A DNA stretch of 25,058 nucleotides from JBBTVO01 sp038058335 (GTDB lineage Bacteria; Patescibacteriota; Microgenomatia; Levybacterales; UBA12049). Below are positions 14,256-21,052 of this stretch, piece after piece. Under the pieces are notes generated by a model, which did no database searches, had not been told where the DNA came from, and saw only the letters and a program-made list of their open reading frames with translations. The stretch is from contig JBBUBI010000022.1 of assembly GCA_038058335.1 (NCBI GenBank), positions 1 through 25,058 of the forward strand. The letters run 5' to 3'. The first letter of the stretch is position 1. Each line of letters begins with the position of its first letter. The position numbers and the translations under genes are program-made.

Positions 14256-15625
14256 ATCGGGGCATTGCGGTTATAAAGAAGAATTAATGCTCCAAGTCCC
14301 GTAATACCGATTCCCATTATACCGAATAATGTGAGAGAAATCCCGGGCGAATCAATGGGAGGCCCAATGGTGGGGATGGGCGTAGAAACAGGAATTATCG
14401 TCGGAGTCGGTGTTAGGGTTGGTGCCAAAGTAGGTGAAATTCCTATGGTAGGAATTGGTGTAGGAGCTATGGTAATTACGGGAGGCGAAGTCGGTATGGG
14501 AGATGCAGAAGGTGTTGCTGATTCGGCAACTTGAGTACCTGATTCAAAAATACTGAAAGTCTGAGTTATGGTTCTTAAGATTCCTGATGAATCTCTTGCA
14601 AAAATTGTAATAGTATGATTTCCAGGAGACAAGCCTGAAGGAGGTCTGTATGACCAATTTCCGCGTGAGTCCGTAGTAACCTGAGCTTTTATGGCTTCGT
14701 TAGAATGAATTTCTATGCTTACTGTGGAATTTGGAATCGCCGTCCCGGTAAATCTGGGTTGGTTGTCAATAAATTTTTGATCATTATTGGGTGTTAAGAT
14801 TTTGGGTTCTCCGGTTGATGATTGACTGCCTGATGTTAAAGATGAGAAATTTTCCTCAGTCGTGAATACCTGCTCGGTTAAACTTGTCTGAGTGAAATCA
14901 AAATTTTCAGATAATATTACAGGAGCAAGTTCTTTATTAAGCGGAATTGTAAAATCTATTTCAGAAGAAATTCCTTGTCCCTGCACAAGCATATTGAAAT
15001 TACTTTTTTCGTTAAATCCAAAATAAGACGTGAGATTTTTATCTCGCAAGATATCTAAAAGTATAGAATAATTTCCATTGCTATCCACAGTTGAAGAAAT
15101 TGTATTTGCTTCCGGGGCAGAAATGTATACAATTGCTTCCTTTGCTGAATCTTGAGGAAATATAACATGCCCCTTTATTAAGTTCTCCTCAGTAATCGGT
15201 CTTCCGATATCAGGACTTGTTGTTATTTCGTAAGGATTTTCATTCTGTAAATATTCTTTTGATCCGGAAGTAATTGAAAAATAGTAAGTCGTAGAAGGTT
15301 CAAGATTCTTGATAGTTATATAATGAACAAAGTGAGGGTCGATCTTTCCGTTCACATCTCTATCATCAAGTGAAGTTTGTCCAAGAGTTGTATCTTTTCC
15401 ATAATTTACAGATCCGATCACCTCTGCCTCTGTGGTATAGGATACGGAAAAAGAATCATTTGTTAAATTTGTAATCCTCAAGTTTTGAGGAACTTCAGAC
15501 GGACCTGCGGAAGTAGTAAGAGACGATCCTGTTCCGACCATATAAGTCGTAATTCCAATTCCAACTATTATTAATAGTAGACCAAATAAAGTGGGTATTC
15601 TTTTATGCCATATTGCTTTTTTCAT
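14252..15625 (-). CDS. Surface protein with FN3-like and Ig-like domains, doubly anchored
   Basis: A 457-aa envelope protein. Residues 11-31 are an N-terminal signal anchor. Residues about 45-135 form a fibronectin-III/purple-acid-phosphatase-N-like domain (PSEVPQNLRITNLTNDSFSVSYTT, ending LEPSTTYYFSI). Residues 150-235 resemble a carboxypeptidase-regulatory-like beta domain. Residues 273-360 form a bacterial Ig-like domain (TGTAIPNSTVSIEI, then GNWSYRPPSGLSPGNHTITI). A Pro/Thr-rich stalk covers 370-425 and a second membrane segment 430-450. A likely Shine-Dalgarno AAGGAG is at 15636-15641. It lies between the PilO-like module and the glycan genes, so it may be a structural or glycosylated partner of the pilus machine. 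No catalytic motif is seen. Confidence 0.82.
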   Translation of the reverse strand: MKKAIWHKRIPTLFGLLLIIVGIGITTYMVGTGSSLTTSAGPSEVPQNLRITNLTNDSFSVSYTTEAEVIGSVNYGKDTTLGQTSLDDRDVNGKIDPHFVHYITIKNLEPSTTYYFSITSGSKEYLQNENPYEITTSPDIGRPITEENLIKGHVIFPQDSAKEAIVYISAPEANTISSTVDSNGNYSILLDILRDKNLTSYFGFNEKSNFNMLVQGQGISSEIDFTIPLNKELAPVILSENFDFTQTSLTEQVFTTEENFSSLTSGSQSSTGEPKILTPNNDQKFIDNQPRFTGTAIPNSTVSIEIHSNEAIKAQVTTDSRGNWSYRPPSGLSPGNHTITIFARDSSGILRTITQTFSIFESGTQVAESATPSASPIPTSPPVITIAPTPIPTIGISPTLAPTLTPTPTIIPVSTPIPTIGPPIDSPGISLTLFGIMGIGITGLGALILLYNRNAPI

Positions 15626-15936
15626 TGCAATAACGCTCCTTCTGTACCCGAGCTGACCGTCTCTATTTTTGCAGGTGTTTCAATGATGATTTCGTTTTGG
15701 TTTACTGCAGTACTCTGAGTAGCGACCGGAATTTCAAAAATAGGTTTCACATCCTGCCTGTTTTTTATGCGATCTATAGCTGCGGTATCAAATTTAGGAG
15801 AAATAGGGATTATTTTTTCCGCAGTCGTCTGGGGAATTTTTGAAATTACGAGATTGTGATAAATACTGAAGGCAATCCACATAATAATAATTAAAAAGAC
15901 AGAAATTGATAAAAGTAAAATTTCCCTTTGCTTCAT
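15622..15936 (-). CDS. Small single-span membrane protein in the pil-like operon
   Basis: A 104-aa protein with one N-terminal membrane segment (about 6-27) and an extracytoplasmic tail of low complexity. I do not recognise the family. It sits immediately after the PilO-like gene (1-base gap), where classical type IV pilus operons have the small lipoprotein gene pilP, but it has no lipobox cysteine and no visible PilP motif. It is coupled by ATGA to the FN3/Ig gene. A role as a linker or partner of the PilN/PilO-like pair is inferred from position only. Confidence 0.65.
   Translation of the reverse strand: MKQREILLLSISVFLIIIMWIAFSIYHNLVISKIPQTTAEKIIPISPKFDTAAIDRIKNRQDVKPIFEIPVATQSTAVNQNEIIIETPAKIETVSSGTEGALLQ
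15636..15641 (-). promoter_or_regulatory. Shine-Dalgarno for the FN3/Ig gene
   Basis: AAGGAG on the minus strand lies 10 bases before the ATG ending at 15625, inside the preceding gene. It is one of only two clear Shine-Dalgarno sites in the window, both at internal operon genes. Confidence 0.6.
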
Positions 15937-15937
15937 A

Positions 15938-16546
15938 TTAATTCTTAAAGTATGCTTTCCCTTTGACGTTAAATACTAGATTTTGTGTATTAGATTTTCT
16001 GTCTATTGAAAAAGTTTCCAGTCCTATTATTCTTCTTATATTCACAAGAGATGAAACAAAACTCACAATATTCTCATAGCTACCTTCTCCTGATACAGAG
16101 AAAGAAAATGATGAAAAGTCCTTTTTCTCAGGAGAATTGTTTATTGCTTCTACCTCAAAAGATTGGATATTTGAAACTGTAATATTGTTTATCGCAGCCA
16201 ATGCTTGAAGCTGACCGGTAAGAGTAGGAAGTTGAGGATTTTGAGGAATTGCTTCCAAAACAAGCGGTATATCGTTTTCGATTAAATTATATTCCTGTTG
16301 AAGAGATTGAAGATTTGAGATTTTCTTTTGAAGCTCCTGGCTTACAAATTTGCTGTCGGATAGGTCTTTTCTTAATTTGGCAATTGTCGATAGAGTAGGA
16401 TTAATTGCAAATATACCCAAAAGAGAAAGAGCAAAGAATGAAAAAACAATGCTTGAAATTTTTTGGGTTTTTTCTCTTTTAAAATCAGGAATTAGAGCAA
16501 AATACTTACTGTCTTTAATTTTTAAAATACTTTTTGAAATTTTCAT
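15938..16546 (-). CDS. PilO-like type IV pilus assembly protein
   Basis: A 202-aa protein with PilO architecture: short basic cytoplasmic tail (1-30), one membrane helix (about 31-50), a coiled coil (about 52-92, LRKDL...LQKKISNLQSLQQEY) and a C-terminal ferredoxin-like periplasmic domain (about 105-202) with SFSVSGEGSYENIVSFVSSL. PilO pairs with PilN to connect the cytoplasmic motor to the pilus base. The gene overlaps the PilN-like gene as ATGA. The order PilN-PilO supports the call; a type II secretion GspM/GspL-like role is the alternative. No PilM, PilB or PilC is in the window. Confidence 0.78.
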   Translation of the reverse strand: MKISKSILKIKDSKYFALIPDFKREKTQKISSIVFSFFALSLLGIFAINPTLSTIAKLRKDLSDSKFVSQELQKKISNLQSLQQEYNLIENDIPLVLEAIPQNPQLPTLTGQLQALAAINNITVSNIQSFEVEAINNSPEKKDFSSFSFSVSGEGSYENIVSFVSSLVNIRRIIGLETFSIDRKSNTQNLVFNVKGKAYFKN

Positions 16547-17085
16547 TTTTTTGCAAGATCTGCAGAAATTGCTACGACAATTTGTGCGTTTGATAGTCTA
16601 TTTTCGATTTTGCCTATGCTTACATTTGAAAGGGCGGGATATTGTCTTAAGGCGTTTATGAAAGACTTGAGACTTGAGGCTGATTGAAAAGTTGCATCTA
16701 TATTTACGGAGTTTTCAGTAATAGTTACGTTTTCATATGTCATTCCCGAAGTTGCAAAAGCCAAAACATCTTTAAATATGTTGACTTTGGTCTGTCCGGC
16801 TGATGAGAACTCAGATGATACAGCAAGTCTTCCCTGAAGATTTCTGTAAATTTCTTCTTTACTACTAAAAAAATTTACTTGAGTTTCCAATTGTTTATTT
16901 CTTGAGTGCAAATCTATTATTTGTCTGTCGAGTGTAAAGCGGTAAATAAAAGAGGAAAGCGCAATAATTTCTGTAATAATTACAAGAAGTCTTCCGATTG
17001 TCAGAGCCCAATCGATAAATTTATTTAATAAATCATCTTTGTCGCCTTTGACAAGATTAATTGAGGCAGAATGTTTTTTAGGCAT
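16543..17085 (-). CDS. PilN-like type IV pilus assembly protein
   Basis: A 180-aa protein. The cytoplasmic N-terminus contains INLVK at 9-13, the position of the PilM-binding INLLP motif in PilN. A membrane helix follows (about 28-50), then a coiled coil (about 52-85) and a small alpha/beta domain (about 100-175) ending with IVVAISADLAKK. This is the standard PilN layout. It is the first gene of the nine-gene minus-strand run, starting 9 bases after the -10 box of a good promoter. Confidence 0.78.
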   Translation of the reverse strand: MPKKHSASINLVKGDKDDLLNKFIDWALTIGRLLVIITEIIALSSFIYRFTLDRQIIDLHSRNKQLETQVNFFSSKEEIYRNLQGRLAVSSEFSSAGQTKVNIFKDVLAFATSGMTYENVTITENSVNIDATFQSASSLKSFINALRQYPALSNVSIGKIENRLSNAQIVVAISADLAKK

Positions 17086-17094
17086 TACAATTTT

Positions 17095-17123
17095 AGTCTA
17101 GGGATTTTTGAGGCTTTTGTCAA
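17095..17123 (-). promoter_or_regulatory. Promoter of the pilN-to-DUF2298 operon
   Basis: On the minus strand a perfect TTGACA (17118-17123) and TAGACT (17095-17100) are separated by 17 bases. Only 9 bases lie between the -10 box and the ATG, giving a leader of two or three bases. No other good promoter was noted between here and 7111. Confidence 0.65.
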
Positions 17124-17130
17124 AATTAAA

Positions 17131-17430
17131 CTAAGCGGATTTGGCCTTATTTTTTGGGGTCACTTTGCTTTTTGCGGGGGTTATTTTTGTGCCAGTTTTC
17201 TTAATTAATTTTGAAAGTTTTGATTTAACTCGTGCTGCCTTATTTTTATGCATCAATTTATTTTTTACTGACTTATCGATTCGGATCACAGCTTCCCTAA
17301 CTGTCTTTTCCGAAGGTGCTTTCTTTGCAGATTTGATTGCCTTTTTAAGATTATCGGAAATTATCTTATTTCTTTGTGTTCGCTCTTTGTCTTTTTTTAA
17401 TTTTTTTTTTGCGCTTTTTATAACTGGCAT
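17131..17430 (-). CDS. rpsT: 30S ribosomal protein S20
   Basis: A 99-aa, very basic, helical protein that binds 16S rRNA. The pattern MPVIKSAKKKLKKDKERTQRN at the start and the central KNKLMHKNKAARVKSKLSKL match S20. The tail beyond about residue 80 is a Lys/Pro/Thr-rich extension, slightly longer than typical. It stands alone between the pil-like promoter and murJ. Its promoter overlaps that of murJ in a 34-base gap. Confidence 0.93.
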   Translation of the reverse strand: MPVIKSAKKKLKKDKERTQRNKIISDNLKKAIKSAKKAPSEKTVREAVIRIDKSVKNKLMHKNKAARVKSKLSKLIKKTGTKITPAKSKVTPKNKAKSA

Positions 17431-17436
17431 GGGGAG

Positions 17437-17454
17437 ATTTTACCATGCTATACT
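17437..17454. promoter_or_regulatory. Face-to-face overlapping promoters of rpsT and murJ
   Basis: In a 34-base gap both genes show extended -10 boxes. For murJ (+), TGCTATACT covers 17446-17454, 10 bases before the ATG. For rpsT (-), TGGTAAAAT covers 17437-17445, 6 bases before its ATG. The two elements abut, so RNA polymerase cannot occupy both at once. Confidence 0.6.
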
Positions 17455-17464
17455 ATAAAACACA

Positions 17465-19138
17465 ATGGCTCCCCGCAATTTTATAAAACAGGGATTTGGT
17501 CTTCTTCTTACCCGACAAACCAATATATTAAAAGCCGCGTTTATAATCATGATCACAATTATTCTTTCCCAAGCTCTGGGACTGATAAGGCAAAGACTTT
17601 TGGTTTCGATTTTTGGTGCATCCAACACATTAGGAATTTATTTGGTATCTGCGAGACTTCCTGATTTCCTTTTTCAGCTCATAATAGCAGGAGCATTATC
17701 TTCAGCAATAATTCCGATTTTTTCCGATTACTTAGGAAAAGGAAAACAGGAAGAGATGAATAGGTTGGGCTCAACACTTCTTACTTTGGGAATTATTTTG
17801 TTCTCAGCCCTAGCTGTAATTTTGTTTATTTTTTCTTTTAACTTTTCTCAGCTTATTGCACCAGGGTTTTCAAAAGATCAATTAGAGCTAATGTCAGGTC
17901 TTATGAGGATTATTATAATTGGCCAGCTATTATTTCTTATCGGAAGTTTTTTTTCCGCTGTACTTCAGTCTCACAATCATTTTTTTATCCCTGGATTTGC
18001 TGCTGCACTTTACAATTTGGGAATAATAATAGGAATTGTTTTTCTTAACCCATTTTTCGGAATTTATTCGGCTGCTTATGGCGTAATTTTGGGAGCATTT
18101 ATTTTTATGATTGCGCAAGTGCCTTTGGTAAGAAATGTGAAGTTCTCATTAAAGCCCGTATTTTCTTTGAATCCTTTAAAGGACAAAGGAGTAAGAAAGG
18201 TACTAAAGCTGATGTGGCCAAGAACATTATCAATCGCAATTTTTCAGTTTGGTACATTAATTACAGTTACTTTTATTTCATACCTGCAAGAACCTGGAAG
18301 AAATTATGTTATTTTTGATCTTGCGCAAACGCTTGCGTTTGCGCCTGTTTCTCTTATCGGTAATGCAATAGCGCAAGCTGCTTTCCCCGTACTTTCCCGA
18401 GAGAAAGATAAGATTGAAGAATTCAAGAGCACATTCATTACAAGTTTTAATCAAATGCTTTATCTTATACTTCCGGTTTCAGTTCTTGTTCTTGTTCTTA
18501 GAATTCCCCTTGTCCGTCTTATTTATGGAGCTACTCGTTTTGACTGGCCGGCAACAGTACTTACTGGTAGAACTTTGGCATTCTTCAGTCTTTCAATATT
18601 TGCTCAGTCGTTGATTTACCTCGTATCCCGTGGGTTTTATGCTCTTCATGATACAAAAATTCCTTTGATTGTGGGCGCCATGAGTACTATTATTATGATT
18701 TCCATGAGCTGGGCGTCTGTTTTTGTTTATGATATGGGAGTTATGGGAATTGCATTCTCTTTCTCGATTGCATCAATTATAAATCTAATTATTTCTTTTA
18801 TACTCCTTGACATAAAAACAGGAGGATTTAAAAAATTGGAATTTATTTTTTCGGTTTCTAAAATATTTGTCGCAACATTTTTCACTGCAGTTGCTCTTTA
18901 TGTGCCTATAAAGCTCTTAGACCAATTGGTTTTCGATACGACAAGAACCATAAATCTTCTAGTGCTTACAGGAATTTCATCTTTCGTAGGGCTTTCTCTT
19001 TATCTATTTCTCACCTGGCTTTTTGATGTCAAGGAAGCATCTACATTCCTTTTATTATTTAAGAAACTGGGGAATTGGAGAGAGATACTTGAGAAATCTG
19101 ATGAAGCGATCGATGCAACTGCCCACACAAAAGTGTGA
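17465..19138 (+). CDS. murJ: MurJ/MviN-like MOP-superfamily lipid flippase
   Basis: A 557-aa polytopic protein of the MurJ family, expected to flip lipid II or another polyprenyl-linked sugar. SQALGLIRQRLLVSIFGAS (35-53) matches the family entry SRVLGFARDxxxAxxFGAG, and LPDFLFQLIIAGALSSAIIP matches the helix-2 region. Of the charged cavity residues reported as important in E. coli MurJ, the Arg24 equivalent (Arg42) is kept. The equivalents of Arg18, Asp39 and Arg52 read Gln36, Gly57 and Gln/Leu. The substrate set may therefore differ. The C-terminus is soluble and short. The stop overlaps the purM ATG by one base (TGATG). A perfect palindromic stem lies at 18323-18344. Confidence 0.85.
   Translation: MAPRNFIKQGFGLLLTRQTNILKAAFIIMITIILSQALGLIRQRLLVSIFGASNTLGIYLVSARLPDFLFQLIIAGALSSAIIPIFSDYLGKGKQEEMNRLGSTLLTLGIILFSALAVILFIFSFNFSQLIAPGFSKDQLELMSGLMRIIIIGQLLFLIGSFFSAVLQSHNHFFIPGFAAALYNLGIIIGIVFLNPFFGIYSAAYGVILGAFIFMIAQVPLVRNVKFSLKPVFSLNPLKDKGVRKVLKLMWPRTLSIAIFQFGTLITVTFISYLQEPGRNYVIFDLAQTLAFAPVSLIGNAIAQAAFPVLSREKDKIEEFKSTFITSFNQMLYLILPVSVLVLVLRIPLVRLIYGATRFDWPATVLTGRTLAFFSLSIFAQSLIYLVSRGFYALHDTKIPLIVGAMSTIIMISMSWASVFVYDMGVMGIAFSFSIASIINLIISFILLDIKTGGFKKLEFIFSVSKIFVATFFTAVALYVPIKLLDQLVFDTTRTINLLVLTGISSFVGLSLYLFLTWLFDVKEASTFLLLFKKLGNWREILEKSDEAIDATAHTKV
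18323..18344 (+). repeat. Perfect 10-bp inverted repeat inside murJ
   Basis: GCGCAAACGC at 18323-18332 is followed after TT by its exact reverse complement at 18335-18344. It is GC-rich in an AT-rich gene. The encoded peptide fits the family alignment, so it is probably not an insertion. Confidence 0.6.
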
Positions 19139-20238
19139 TGACTAAGAGAAAACTAACCTACAATCAAACTGGTGATAACTACGATTTAAAAGACCCCGTT
19201 AAAAAATTAGCCCAGAAATTTGCAAAGTCTACGGGAATAAATCTCTCAAAAAAGGGTTTTAAAGAAGTTGTAGAAACGAGAGGTGAGTCAGCTTATGTTT
19301 GGAAGCAGGGAAATATTTATATGGCGTTTGTAGTAGAGGGATTAGGGACTAAGAATTTAATTGTTGATCAATTAGTCCAAAGCAAGAATTATTATCAATC
19401 AATTGCTCATGATACAGTTGCTACGATTATTAATGATCTAATATCAGTGGGCGCAGATCCTCTGGTTTTAAATGCATATTGGGCGATTCCGGATAATAGC
19501 TGGCTAAATAATAAAAAGAGAATTAGAGATTTAATAATAGGCTGGAAGAAAGCCTGCGACGTGGCCGGTGTGGTTTGGGGTGGTGGAGAAACAGCAACTC
19601 TCAATGGAATAATCAAATTGGGCGCAATGGATCTTGGAGGAGCAGCAGTAGGAATTATTAATAGCAAGAAAAGATTATTGGTTGACACAAACTTAAAAAC
19701 GGGTGATAGAATTGCCCTTCTAAAAAGCACTGGACTAAATGCGAATGGAGCCTCTCTAATAAGAGCAATGACTAAAAGATTACCAAAGGGGTATCTGACC
19801 AAACTTAAAAACGGAAAAACTCTTGGTGAAGAGGTTTTAAAGAAATCAAACATTTATGCTGGGTTGGTTAATAAATTATTAGATTCCAAAATAAAACTTC
19901 ATTATATCTCAAATATTACTGGGCATGGCCTTCGTAAAATAATGAGGTCGAATAAAAACTTTACATATTTTATAGATAAAATTTTTGATCCACCGGAATT
20001 ATTTAAATTTGTACAGGATAATCTCAATTTGTCAGATTATGAAATGTACCAGACGTTTAACATGGGAATGGATTATGCTTTATTCGTTGATCCGCAAGAT
20101 GCAAGGAAAACTTTAGAGATTATAAAAAAAGAGGGATTTTCGGGAATCGACGCAGGATATATTCAGAAAGGCAAAAGGCAAGTCGTAATCAAACCGAAAA
20201 ATATTGTTTATAAAGGAGACACTTTGGATTTAAGATAG
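19138..20238 (+). CDS. purM: Phosphoribosylformylglycinamidine cyclo-ligase (AIR synthase)-like
   Basis: PurM closes FGAM to AIR using ATP in purine synthesis. The 366-aa protein has the PurM/PurL-like domains: HDTVATIINDLISVGADPLVLNAYWA (about 91-116) matches the AMCVNDLxxxGAEPLFFLDY block, then GGGETATLNG, and NMGMDYALFV in the second domain. The usual GGGL glycine turn reads TGHGL, and the N-terminal nucleotide segment is atypical, so it is a divergent member. An AIR-synthase-related protein of other function is possible, but purN-purL-purQ follow directly. I chose the ATG at 19138, which overlaps the murJ stop; the GTG one codon earlier is less likely. Confidence 0.82.
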   Translation: MTKRKLTYNQTGDNYDLKDPVKKLAQKFAKSTGINLSKKGFKEVVETRGESAYVWKQGNIYMAFVVEGLGTKNLIVDQLVQSKNYYQSIAHDTVATIINDLISVGADPLVLNAYWAIPDNSWLNNKKRIRDLIIGWKKACDVAGVVWGGGETATLNGIIKLGAMDLGGAAVGIINSKKRLLVDTNLKTGDRIALLKSTGLNANGASLIRAMTKRLPKGYLTKLKNGKTLGEEVLKKSNIYAGLVNKLLDSKIKLHYISNITGHGLRKIMRSNKNFTYFIDKIFDPPELFKFVQDNLNLSDYEMYQTFNMGMDYALFVDPQDARKTLEIIKKEGFSGIDAGYIQKGKRQVVIKPKNIVYKGDTLDLR

Positions 20239-20249
20239 CGCTTTAATAC

Positions 20250-20278
20250 TTGATTTTAATTTTTTTTTAAATTATTAT
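20250..20278 (+). promoter_or_regulatory. Candidate promoter for purN-purL-purQ
   Basis: TTGATT (20250-20255) and TATTAT (20273-20278) are 17 bases apart in the 81-base gap before purN. The spacer is an unusual run of T flanked by short A runs. The expected leader is about 35 bases and has no Shine-Dalgarno site. No purine riboswitch was recognised. Confidence 0.45.
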
Positions 20279-20319
20279 TCTTTCAGTTTCATCTCATTAC
20301 TCCTGCCCCAAATAAATAA

Positions 20320-21051
20320 ATGGCACAAAGAGAAAGATTAGCAACTCTAATTTCGGGTGGTGGCACCACCATGCAGGAGATTATAAAATCAACCCGATCT
20401 GGAGAAGTTCCAATAGATATTGCCTGTGTCATTGCAAGTAAGCCGTCTGCTGGCGGAATAGAAAAAGCCCGCAAACTAGGAATTCCAGAGTCAGATATTA
20501 TTGTAATCAGCCCCAATGATTTCCGGAGAGCCGATGGAGAAGTTGATCAAGATGAGTTTGGATATGCAATGCTTGAGAAAACGCAAAGTAGAGACGCTAC
20601 TATAGTAACCCAAAATGGCTATCTACCTTTGACACCAGGAGTCTTTATCGATGCATACCCAGGTAGAATATTTAACCAACATCCTGGCCCATTGCCGGAT
20701 TTTGGTGGAGAATGGATGTATGGCAGAAGAGTTCATGCAGTAAGACTCATTTTTACCAGATTAACAAAAAGGGACAAATGGACAGAAGCGGTTGCCCATA
20801 GAGTAACGAGAGAGCTCGATGCAGGAGCAGTTGTCGGATCGGCTCGAGTAGATATTTTGCCCGAAGATACAGTCGATGATCTCCAACAGAGAGTATTGCC
20901 TGTTGAGCATCAAACTCAAATAGATTTACTCAAAGATATTGTCGGCGACAGAGTCACGGAGCAACCAAGAGAAACTCTTCTAAAACCCGGTGAGGAAGTC
21001 ATTTTATATGTAGCAAAGTTAGCTGCTAAGCAACTTTATCCTCACGGTTAA
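20320..21051 (+). CDS. purN: Phosphoribosylglycinamide formyltransferase-like
   Basis: PurN adds a formyl group from 10-formyl-THF to GAR. The 243-aa protein begins with the phosphate-binding LATLISGGGTTMQ (7-19). The catalytic triad is readable: Asn119 and His121 in NQHPGPLP, and Asp167 in ELDAGAVV; His160 matches the conserved His of the SVHFV strand. Spacing from His121 to Asp167 is about 10 residues longer than in E. coli PurN, because of the segment WMYGRRVHAVRLIFTRLTKR. It ends one base before the purL ATG region. A related formyltransferase is an alternative, but context favours PurN. Confidence 0.85.
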   Translation: MAQRERLATLISGGGTTMQEIIKSTRSGEVPIDIACVIASKPSAGGIEKARKLGIPESDIIVISPNDFRRADGEVDQDEFGYAMLEKTQSRDATIVTQNGYLPLTPGVFIDAYPGRIFNQHPGPLPDFGGEWMYGRRVHAVRLIFTRLTKRDKWTEAVAHRVTRELDAGAVVGSARVDILPEDTVDDLQQRVLPVEHQTQIDLLKDIVGDRVTEQPRETLLKPGEEVILYVAKLAAKQLYPHG

Positions 21052-21052
21052 T

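Noticed and set aside
14331..14534. A plus-strand reading frame rich in Gly and Val opposite the FN3/Ig gene
   Set aside because: It is the antisense of the Pro/Thr-rich stalk codons; the minus-strand protein has clear domains and operon coupling, so this frame is a shadow.
20256..20272. Intrinsic terminator after purM, suggested by the T run
   Set aside because: No GC-rich stem precedes the T run. The run fits better as the 17-base spacer of a candidate promoter.
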